From positions 1 through 42,814 of the forward strand of contig JAABRD010000046.1 in the NCBI GenBank assembly GCA_011391085.1: 42,814 nt of DNA. The letters are read 5' to 3'. The stretch comes from Thiotrichaceae bacterium (GTDB lineage: Bacteria > Pseudomonadota > Gammaproteobacteria > Beggiatoales > Beggiatoaceae). The position numbers were made by a program, and so were the translations under genes. The notes beneath the pieces were generated by a model that saw nothing but the letters and a program-made list of their open reading frames with translations, had not been told where the DNA came from and searched no databases. Shown here piece after piece: positions 18,660 to 26,058 of this stretch; position 1 is the first letter of the stretch, and each line of letters starts with the position of its first letter.

Positions 18660-21600
18660 ATGATTACCATCAATCTTAGAAAAATCCAGACTTCCACTGC
18701 TAAAGAACCTTTTGACATTGAGATTGAGATCGTCAATAATGACGATCAGCACCCAATGTCACTGGGGCAAGGGGATTTTCGAGTGGAAGTCAGGCCACAT
18801 CCCGATTCTACCGCAACTCGTGATGTACATTGTGGATTCGTCAAGAATGTTTTAGATGGACATTTTTGGAATGCCATCAACGAGAAACGGCATTTTTTTA
18901 CAGGGCGGCGTGTCACCCTTTCACCGAAACGAGTTTTTGCCATCAAAGTCTCTTTTAAGGAATTGGCCAGCCACCCCTTCTTTAAGCAATCGCATCAGTT
19001 TAATATCACTTTGTTGGTTAAGGAAGCGAAGCGAACTTTTACCTATAAGTGGGCGCCGTTTCCCAAAGAGGTTCCTTTGCCCCCTCAGGTCCCTTCACCA
19101 CCTATTTCTCTAGGAGAAAGTACTATGTTAGAATACCAAGGCATCAAGCCATTTTATCTTAACCCCACTACTACCAACAGTCTTAAATTATGTTTGTCTG
19201 GCGACGATCAGAACCAGTGGATCGATCTGTCAACCACAGAATTGCGCCTGAATAGAGGGACAATGGTGAATATTGAAATCACCTTCCCAGAACCATTTCC
19301 GGCTGCGCCTGATCTGCCTCAGACCTCACTGGACAAGATTAAAAACACTTTCATTACTGATCCGACTCAAATTGAGGTGGTGAAACGAGAGAAAGACAGT
19401 TTTATCACCCTGAAAACCCATCGAAATAATGATCAAGTGGTGTTGAAACGCGACATCGATGTGAAATTAAAGGTGTCTCTCAGCCGTCAGGGAGAGACTC
19501 CGGCAACGCCAATCGTCTGCGAAATTTCCACGGTGTTGCAACGGCCGGCGTTTTTAGGGCATGCCGCCCTTGATTTTGGCACCACCAACTCATCTTGTGC
19601 ATATTACGACCCCAATAAAGGGGCCCCCATCTTTCCGGACCGGGAACTGTCGCCCCTTCAGTTACGGGCCCTAGAAGGGGTGTTGAACTCCTTAATGTGG
19701 GAGTTAGAAGACCGAACTCTCAAGGATGTCCGTTACAAGGTATTGGAAACTCGTCTGATTAGCTTTGCCCAACAGATGTGGGCTAGAAGCCAGGGAAATC
19801 AGGTAAAATCGTGTGAAGATATTCGGCACCGGTTGAGATGGTTGCAACAGCAGGGAGTCAGTGAAAATGAATTAGGCAACTGGCGGTCCAAACTGTTGGT
19901 TTCTTGGGGACTGCATGGTTATAACCAGTTTGAAGCACAGTCTAAAAAACCGTCTGACGTGGCCGATTTTCTAGCGCGTAAATATTACGAGTGTCTGAAT
20001 CGTGTCATTGACATTGATACCCAAGAAGACGCTAAAATTTTCTTGCCGGAATTAGAAAAGGGGCGTCAGGATGGTACCCTCTCTTCTGCCATTCTCATGG
20101 AGGAACTGAAACCCAGTTCGACTCAGACCGGCGAACCGGGCGGAGATTCTGCGCCGCGTATCAACCCATTTCAATCTAAAATCAAGATGGGAATGGCAGT
20201 TGACTTGAACATAAAAGACGCCATCCTAAAGAATGCGGTAAGGGAGAATTTGCCGGTCTCAGCAGAAGTTCATAACGCCTTTATCACTGGTACCAAACGG
20301 GGTATCGGGCAACGGGAAGAAGCCTATTTCGTGGACTTAAAGGAACAGATGTTCAAAGACACTTATGACCCGTTAGCCACGGCGGCCATAAAACATTTGC
20401 GTACTTTGGTGGAAAATTTTATCACCACTGACGGTAGCAAATGTTTGAATGATTTGGTAGTGACTTATCCTACCAATTTGTCACAACATCGCCGGTTGCG
20501 CCTTAAAGAAATGGTGCAAAGTTTGGGCGTGAGAGACATTGATCTGAGTTTTGATGAAGCCACCGCCGGCGCCTTGTATCATGTGTGGCGTGAATTATTG
20601 ACCGATGCGTTTGCCGGGATTGATGGTTTCCTCGCCCGTAGTCATGTACGGAAAGAATCCAGACTCTCTCCCCGCACCGGGCAACCCGAAGAGATCACTC
20701 TCTATTTCCAAAATATCCTGTTCTATGATATGGGAGGCGGTACCACGGATATTGCGTTGTTGGAAATCGGTTTGGAAGAGTTAACGGGGTTGGTGCGAGA
20801 GGCTGAGACCCCTAATATGGGACGTTACTTTGTCGTTCGCCCCAAAATTTTGGGACTGACGGGCCGCGATAATTTTGCGGGCGATAATGTCACTTTGGCG
20901 GTGTTTCGAATTCTCAAGTCGAAATTGGCAACCAAAGTGGCTAACCTGTTGACCAACCCGTCAGGTAACTTCAAGAAAACTGACCGTTCAAAGGCGGTCC
21001 AAGACACGTTAGACAAGTTTGCAAAGTTCAATGAAAATCAACCTGATCAGCAAAACTCCCTGTTCACCCAGTGGTTCACCCCTAGTCAGGAAGACAAGAA
21101 AACCGGCAAATCGGATACCAATACCCCTGTCATGGGTAGTGGTAGTCGCGAATACGAGAAGACCGTCAAACCGGTTATCAATACCTTGATACCGACGGAG
21201 TTTCGTTATAATCCGGCGTTACAACCCGTTTTCTTTGATCTGTGGAAAGAGGCCGAACGAATCAAACAAGCACTCAGCACTGTACCAGCAGGCTATGAAC
21301 AAACAGGCTTGCCTAAATCAGTAGCTGCCACTGGCGACAAACTGGTAGCGGCTATCAAGCATTTGAATTTGGGCCTTCAGGAACATGAATTGAGTGACAT
21401 TCAGATCTCGGCAGAGGAGATGGAACGGGTCATTCGCCAAGACATTCGCAACACCTTTGAAAGGGCCAGGAATCTGTGTATTGGTGAGGACGAAAAGAGT
21501 CAAAAACCTGAACTGAGGCATTTCATTGACCGGGTGATTTTGGCGGGTAGTAGTTCTCATTTGCGGCTAGTTCGGGAAGAGATGCCACGGGAAATTTTGG

Positions 21601-22703
21601 GCAGTCCCTTTAAGTATGTGGGACGCGATCGGCAGGAACGGGAAATGCCGGCACCGTTTAAGTTGGATAATCACAATCTGATTTTTGATCCCAAAGAATC
21701 CAAATTGGCGGTAGCGCGGGGGGCATGTTTACCCCGTTATTTCAAAACCACTCGTGTGGCGCCTCAAAATCCCAGATTGCCCGACTTGTTAAGAGATGGG
21801 ATTTCCTTTATCGACTTTGATATAGATAACCTGCGTCATTATATTCCTTTCAGTTTGACTTACTCTGTTGGAACTACTAGAGACGTGCTGTTTTTTGCAG
21901 GAGACCCCATGAATGTGACTCGGCGAGATGGTAGCAAGGTGGCACGCAAAATCGTGGCAGCCTCAGAAGTTGTACGCTGCTACCAAATCGAAAATATCAC
22001 TCAACTTGACTCCAATAGCGAAGAGGGGTTGTATGGACAATTTGACCTTTACCAGGCCATTGCTGACCAGGCCAAGTTGAACAAGGACACGGATAAAAAA
22101 GAGATAGAAAAATGGAGTAATCAATATCTATTTTTTATAGAATTTGACAGCGAACGCAACCTGACATGTTGGATGTATTCCAATCTCACTGGCAATGCAG
22201 ACCCCAGGTATGTCAATCAACCTGCGGAGTGTTTAGACAAGACGAAAATGCCTACCACGGCATTGGCTACTCTCTGCGAAAGGAATCAGCCTGAAGGGAA
22301 GTGGGTTTGGAAAACCAACCCAATTCTCAAATGTCCGGTTGGAGTAAGTGGGAAAGAACTCGTTGAATTTAACCCAGTGTCACCCACGGATCCGGTTTTG
22401 GAAGGAAGGGTTGCCATGCGTCAAGTTCAAGACGATCAAGGTGGAATTATTCGTTTTGAAACGGACACTGGAATCCCGTTATGGTCGGTGAATTTGCGTG
22501 ATTACCCAGTGAAAACGCCAGCCCTGGCTGAATTGCGTCTGCATCTGGAATTGCAAAATGACAATGTGGACTTGAAATACACCGTGTATGACCCGGACTT
22601 AGAAGACCGTGGTGATAACCAGAAAGACTTACACGAGGTTCGTATGAGTTTTGATGATAGACGAAAATCATTGCCGTTTAACCCGTTTGGGGGAGATGAG
22701 TAA
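18660..22703 (+). CDS. Giant Hsp70/actin-fold ATPase, SrfB-like
   Basis: A 1347-aa protein, more than twice the length of DnaK. The ATPase signatures of the Hsp70/actin fold are present in order: phosphate-1 loop ALDFGTTNSS with Asp305, phosphate-2 loop YDMGGGTTD with Asp690, and the adenosine loop VILAGSSSH around 959-967. The spacing is unusual: about 300 residues of beta-rich sequence precede the fold, about 385 residues separate the two phosphate loops, and about 300 residues follow the nucleotide fold. Family: closest in layout to the large virulence-factor SrfB proteins found beside SrfC GTPases. It follows the GTPase and precedes the 453-aa gene in the same direction. I see no signal peptide or membrane helix, so it is probably cytoplasmic and ATP-driven. 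The ribosome site is weak, and the start is set by the element that ends 16 nt upstream. Confidence 0.82.
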   Translation: MITINLRKIQTSTAKEPFDIEIEIVNNDDQHPMSLGQGDFRVEVRPHPDSTATRDVHCGFVKNVLDGHFWNAINEKRHFFTGRRVTLSPKRVFAIKVSFKELASHPFFKQSHQFNITLLVKEAKRTFTYKWAPFPKEVPLPPQVPSPPISLGESTMLEYQGIKPFYLNPTTTNSLKLCLSGDDQNQWIDLSTTELRLNRGTMVNIEITFPEPFPAAPDLPQTSLDKIKNTFITDPTQIEVVKREKDSFITLKTHRNNDQVVLKRDIDVKLKVSLSRQGETPATPIVCEISTVLQRPAFLGHAALDFGTTNSSCAYYDPNKGAPIFPDRELSPLQLRALEGVLNSLMWELEDRTLKDVRYKVLETRLISFAQQMWARSQGNQVKSCEDIRHRLRWLQQQGVSENELGNWRSKLLVSWGLHGYNQFEAQSKKPSDVADFLARKYYECLNRVIDIDTQEDAKIFLPELEKGRQDGTLSSAILMEELKPSSTQTGEPGGDSAPRINPFQSKIKMGMAVDLNIKDAILKNAVRENLPVSAEVHNAFITGTKRGIGQREEAYFVDLKEQMFKDTYDPLATAAIKHLRTLVENFITTDGSKCLNDLVVTYPTNLSQHRRLRLKEMVQSLGVRDIDLSFDEATAGALYHVWRELLTDAFAGIDGFLARSHVRKESRLSPRTGQPEEITLYFQNILFYDMGGGTTDIALLEIGLEELTGLVREAETPNMGRYFVVRPKILGLTGRDNFAGDNVTLAVFRILKSKLATKVANLLTNPSGNFKKTDRSKAVQDTLDKFAKFNENQPDQQNSLFTQWFTPSQEDKKTGKSDTNTPVMGSGSREYEKTVKPVINTLIPTEFRYNPALQPVFFDLWKEAERIKQALSTVPAGYEQTGLPKSVAATGDKLVAAIKHLNLGLQEHELSDIQISAEEMERVIRQDIRNTFERARNLCIGEDEKSQKPELRHFIDRVILAGSSSHLRLVREEMPREILGSPFKYVGRDRQEREMPAPFKLDNHNLIFDPKESKLAVARGACLPRYFKTTRVAPQNPRLPDLLRDGISFIDFDIDNLRHYIPFSLTYSVGTTRDVLFFAGDPMNVTRRDGSKVARKIVAASEVVRCYQIENITQLDSNSEEGLYGQFDLYQAIADQAKLNKDTDKKEIEKWSNQYLFFIEFDSERNLTCWMYSNLTGNADPRYVNQPAECLDKTKMPTTALATLCERNQPEGKWVWKTNPILKCPVGVSGKELVEFNPVSPTDPVLEGRVAMRQVQDDQGGIIRFETDTGIPLWSVNLRDYPVKTPALAELRLHLELQNDNVDLKYTVYDPDLEDRGDNQKDLHEVRMSFDDRRKSLPFNPFGGDE

Positions 22704-22713
22704 TCAAATTTCG

Positions 22714-22894
22714 GGTAGTGTTGTACAAGTAATGGTATAGCAGTTTTGGAGTACGGAATTGATTCCGTTGGAGTACAGAATTAATTCCGCTGGAGTACGG
22801 AATTGATTCCGTTGGAGTACGGAATTAATTCCGCTGGAGTACGGAATTAATTCCGTACTCCAAAACCCATAACTATTACCTTTGCAACACTACC
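22714..22894. mobile_element. Family A-related element containing a 22-bp palindromic tandem array (copy 9)
   Basis: The ends GGTAGTGTTGTACAAGTAAT and attacctttgcaacactacc are inverted repeats, flanked by perfect 8-bp direct repeats AAATTTCG (22706-22713 and 22895-22902). The interior (about 22750-22861) is five units of 22 bp, ggagtacggaattRattccg plus two bases, each itself palindromic around GAATTRATTC. It begins 10 bp after the Hsp70-like stop and could act as a transcription terminator or attenuator within the operon. Confidence 0.85.
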
Positions 22895-22960
22895 AAATTT
22901 CGGCACCCCTCACCCCCTCTCCCACTGTGAGAGGAGTGAGGGCAACACTACCCAAAAGGA

Positions 22961-23072
22961 GGTAGTGATGCAATGTGGGTGATACGTTTCCCCTCACCCC
23001 TGGCCCCTCTCCCAGAGGGAGAGGGGCCAGGGGTGAGGGCAACCTGAATATCACCCACATTGCATCACTACC
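22961..23072. mobile_element. Miniature inverted-repeat element, family A copy 8 (112 bp)
   Basis: GGTAGTGATGCAATGTGGGT to its exact complement, with a different, GC-rich interior palindrome (cccctggcccctctcccag / agaggggccaggggtgag). It is flanked by perfect 8-bp direct repeats CAAAAGGA (22953-22960 and 23073-23080). The right copy of the duplication is the Shine-Dalgarno sequence of the next gene, whose ATG is 16 nt from the element end. Confidence 0.9.
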
Positions 23073-23088
23073 CAAAAGGAACACTACC

Positions 23089-24450
23089 ATGCCCACTTCG
23101 TCTGTTGATTTTGACGCCAACACTTTAAATGAACAAATAAACATCCTGTTGGCCAAATTGCCTGGTGATTCACCATTGGTTCACCGCGTAAAAGGCAGTG
23201 TCAAAACCCTGAATGCCGACATTTATGAAGTAATCACTTATCTGGATTCGAAAGAACGTTTGCAAAAAATAGGGCAAATTGTGACTTCGTGGGGATCACG
23301 CGCAAGTTCCGAAGATCCTCACTTCCTCTTACAACAAATCAAGGATATTTTGGAAGGAACTAACCATTCTTCGGACCCCAAAGCCTCTTCCACAGAAATT
23401 GCCAGCCCCATTGAAGACAATGTAGTGCCCGCGCAGGTTAACTTAGTTGAAACACCGCCTCCCGATCAAAAACAGGAGGAACCGCCTAGTACAAAAAGAA
23501 GGGGGAGAAAATCATCATCTCCTCGTGCTAAAACCGAAGATGACTATCGTCAGTTTGGATGGGAATTGGTGAATCGGTCCGGTAACGTAAATGCAGTAGA
23601 AAGAATCATCCAGAGAGAGATAGGCAATTGGGACGCCAAACCATATCCCTCCCCGCAACCAGGAGACATTGTCTTACATGGCACCGCCTTCACTTCCCAC
23701 ACAGAATTTCCACCCGTGTGGATTGGGGCAGTCCAAGACATTGCACGGCTGGCAAAAGTGGTTAGCCAATTGCCTTATCTCAAGCCAGACGGACAGATTT
23801 GGTTATCGTTTGCCGAATTAGATAGCGAATCGTCTCACGTCCCTCATCTGGAAAAACCGCAATGGTGTCTTGGCCATGCGAACACTTTACCACTGTGGTA
23901 CAGATGGCACGATTTATTATGGTGGACACTCCTGGCCCCTGACGCGGAAGTGTTTGTTCACAACAAGTTAGAAAAACTCAGTGAACAACGAGAAGCGATT
24001 TGCCAAACTTTACTTGACCATCATAAATCTTTTGTGGCGGTCTTGAACAAACAGGATGAGTATTATATCAGTAGAAATCTGCATCGTGTCTATTCATGCT
24101 TCTTTCAATTTTTATCGCCCGATGATCTGAATGCCAATGAAATACCTCAACATCCATTTTACCGTTTGCGACGGGCGGTTGAAGACGACGTGAAAGAGTG
24201 GATGCAAGCTTTGCAGATTCAAGAACTGCATACCGCAGGAGTGTTAACCGCGGTGGAATACTTGGGCAACGTGGGGAAAGAGACGGACAAAAATACGAGT
24301 CTCTCGACAACCCACTCGTTCTGGAAAAATCGGCGTCCCCCAGAAGAAAGTCAAGTGTTATATTGGTTGCGCCCGCGCTGGAAGCTGAAAAATACGCCCC
24401 AGAAATTGGACGCGGAGTTGTTAGGTAGCGTATTATATTGTTTTGGTTAA
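23089..24450 (+). CDS. Protein of unknown function, third gene of the GTPase/Hsp70-like operon
   Basis: A 453-aa soluble protein. I do not recognise its fold. Residues 1-85 are helical and acidic; 90-150 are a Pro-, Lys- and Ser-rich low-complexity linker with a basic patch (KRRGRKSSSPRAK); 150-453 are a Trp-rich globular region (WELVNRSGN, VWIGAVQDIARL, WHDLLWWTLL). There is no membrane helix or nucleotide-binding motif. The start is ATG 23089 with AAAAGGA 8 nt upstream; a longer reading frame from 22975 merely translates a mobile element. Its place after SrfC-like and SrfB-like genes and its length are what one would expect of an SrfA-like third partner, but I base that on position, not on recognised sequence. 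It is plausibly the adaptor or effector of the module. Confidence 0.7.
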   Translation: MPTSSVDFDANTLNEQINILLAKLPGDSPLVHRVKGSVKTLNADIYEVITYLDSKERLQKIGQIVTSWGSRASSEDPHFLLQQIKDILEGTNHSSDPKASSTEIASPIEDNVVPAQVNLVETPPPDQKQEEPPSTKRRGRKSSSPRAKTEDDYRQFGWELVNRSGNVNAVERIIQREIGNWDAKPYPSPQPGDIVLHGTAFTSHTEFPPVWIGAVQDIARLAKVVSQLPYLKPDGQIWLSFAELDSESSHVPHLEKPQWCLGHANTLPLWYRWHDLLWWTLLAPDAEVFVHNKLEKLSEQREAICQTLLDHHKSFVAVLNKQDEYYISRNLHRVYSCFFQFLSPDDLNANEIPQHPFYRLRRAVEDDVKEWMQALQIQELHTAGVLTAVEYLGNVGKETDKNTSLSTTHSFWKNRRPPEESQVLYWLRPRWKLKNTPQKLDAELLGSVLYCFG

Positions 24451-24487
24451 CCTCTCTCCGATCAAATCGGTGATTCAATAGTGTAAC

Positions 24488-24526
24488 TTTGCCTGGTCAC
24501 GGACAAAGCTACACTTTGGACTTCTG
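24488..24526. repeat. Short interspersed palindrome (family E)
   Basis: The sequence ggtcacggacaaagctacac and the following tttggacttctgg recur, with small changes, at 36298-36326, 39238-39264, 40539-40573, 41046-41076 and, reversed, 41900-41930. The core aaagctacgcttt is an imperfect palindrome. It lies between the 453-aa gene stop and a family A element. Confidence 0.65.
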
Positions 24527-24691
24527 GGTAGTGAGGCAATGTGGGTTCTCTGTCTGAACTCTGATTAGAATGATTTTCAGATGGACTATGATTAGTCATA
24601 GCCTCCTTTCATAGCCCTCATTTAATCATCTAAATCAGAGTTCAAGACGAAGAGAAACCGCACGATATTTCAGCCAGATTGCATCACTACC
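24527..24691. mobile_element. Miniature inverted-repeat element, family A copy 6 (165 bp)
   Basis: Same body and orientation as copies 3 and 4. It is flanked by GACTTCTG (24519-24526) and GACTCCTG (24692-24699), 8-bp repeats with one mismatch. It closes the right edge of the motor/NTPase module and ends 28 nt before the start of the FeS oxidase gene. Confidence 0.85.
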
Positions 24692-24719
24692 GACTCCTGA
24701 ATCTTATACCTACTCATTT

Positions 24720-25931
24720 ATGAAAACCTCTCTTTCCTCCTTCGCCCAACAAGCCCCTTGGGGCACGGAAGCTAACCAAATTTTACGCGCTTGTGTCCAT
24801 TGCGGTTTTTGTACTGCCGTGTGTCCCACGTATCAACTCTTGGGTAATGAACTCGATAGTCCACGCGGGCGGATTTATCTTATTAAGGCGTTTCTGGAAG
24901 GTCAACCCGTGACTGCCGAAACGCAGCGTCATTTGGATTTATGTTTAACCTGTCGTGCTTGTGAAACGACCTGTCCGTCAGGGGTTCAATATGGACGGTT
25001 AGCCGAAATTGGACGTGGTATGATAGAATCTCAATGTCAACGCCCTCTCTTCCAACGACTGAAACGATGGACGTTGCGCAAAGTGTTACCACATCCGACT
25101 CGTTTCCAAACATTGGTGACGTGGGGACGTCAAGCGCATCCTCTGTTGCCCCCCAAATTACGTTCTCAACTTCTCCTCCAAAAGTCGCAACGGACTTGGC
25201 CACAGACTTCGCATTCGCGTAAAATGTTGGTGTTAACCGGGTGTGTGCAATCAGTCTTAACACCCCAGACGAATTTGGCAACTGCCCACATTTTAGATAA
25301 ACTAGGGATTCAGTTGTTACCCAGTCCCGCTGGTTGTTGTGGCGCCTTGAATTATCACTTGGCGGCCCACACCGAAGGATTGACTCAGGTGCGTCAACAA
25401 ATTGATAAGTGGTGGCCGGCGCTTGAAAACGGGGCCGAAGCGATTGTTATCACGGCCAGCGGGTGTGGTGTGTTTGTAAAAGAATATGGTCACTTATTGC
25501 GTGATGACCCAGTGTATGCGGAAAAAGCGGCGCGGGTTTCGGCACTGGCGCGGGATATTTGTGAAATTTTAGGAAAGGAAGATTTGTCACCATTATTGTC
25601 TGCCTCACCGCCATCGCAACCGCCTGTTAAAATTGCATTGCATGTCCCCTGTACGTTGCAACATGGTCAAAAACTGTCTGGGGTGATAGAGAATATTTTA
25701 AAACAGGTTGGCTTTGAACTGACCGCGGTGCCTGATTCTCACTTATGCTGTGGTTCGGCGGGTGTCTATTCACTATTGCAGAAAAACATTTCACAACGCT
25801 TGTTGAAAAACAAGTTGACGGCCTTACATTCAGGTCGTCCCCAGTTAATCGCAACGGCCAATATCGGTTGTCAAATGCACTTGCAAAGTCAGACGGACTT
25901 GCCGGTGAAACATTGGATTGAATTACTCTAA
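24720..25931 (+). CDS. glcF: Glycolate oxidase iron-sulfur subunit
   Basis: A 403-aa protein matching GlcF. It has two 4Fe-4S ferredoxin motifs, Cys25-x2-Cys28-x2-Cys31-x3-Cys35 and Cys75-x2-Cys78-x2-Cys81-x3-Cys85, followed by two CCG-type redox domains (SPAGCCGALN near 204 and LCCGSAGVY near 343). In GlcDEF the subunit passes electrons from glycolate oxidation, catalysed by the FAD subunits GlcD and GlcE, to the membrane quinone pool. GlcD and GlcE are not adjacent on the right and would have to lie elsewhere, because the left neighbour is the unrelated motor/NTPase module. A lactate-utilisation LutA-like role is less likely, since LutA lacks the N-terminal 2x4Fe-4S region. Length is normal for GlcF. 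Confidence 0.9.
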   Translation: MKTSLSSFAQQAPWGTEANQILRACVHCGFCTAVCPTYQLLGNELDSPRGRIYLIKAFLEGQPVTAETQRHLDLCLTCRACETTCPSGVQYGRLAEIGRGMIESQCQRPLFQRLKRWTLRKVLPHPTRFQTLVTWGRQAHPLLPPKLRSQLLLQKSQRTWPQTSHSRKMLVLTGCVQSVLTPQTNLATAHILDKLGIQLLPSPAGCCGALNYHLAAHTEGLTQVRQQIDKWWPALENGAEAIVITASGCGVFVKEYGHLLRDDPVYAEKAARVSALARDICEILGKEDLSPLLSASPPSQPPVKIALHVPCTLQHGQKLSGVIENILKQVGFELTAVPDSHLCCGSAGVYSLLQKNISQRLLKNKLTALHSGRPQLIATANIGCQMHLQSQTDLPVKHWIELL

Positions 25932-25942
25932 ATTCTCTTTTA

Positions 25943-26022
25943 GCTTTCCTAAACCTGTGAGGTTTAGGAAAGCAGGTTTGACCCCGATTAGCTTTCTTAA
26001 ACCTCACAGGTTTAGGAAAGCT
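25943..26022. terminator. Two inverted-repeat hairpins after the FeS subunit gene
   Basis: The first hairpin (25943-25973) is a perfect 14-bp stem, gctttcctaaacct, around gtg. The second (25990-26022) has the same stem with one mismatch around cac, so the two are themselves near-inverted copies. They could end transcription of the upstream gene, although no T-run follows. The sequences look like another interspersed palindrome family. Confidence 0.6.
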
Positions 26023-26058
26023 GGTTTGAAACTTCTATTGACGACCACCCACTAAAAT

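Noticed and set aside
22975-23088. N-terminal extension of the 453-aa protein
   Set aside because: The extra residues are translated from a palindromic element; ATG 23089 has a good Shine-Dalgarno sequence.
24883-25281. 132-codon minus-strand open frame within the FeS subunit gene
   Set aside because: It is the shadow of glcF, which has intact FeS motifs across the same interval.
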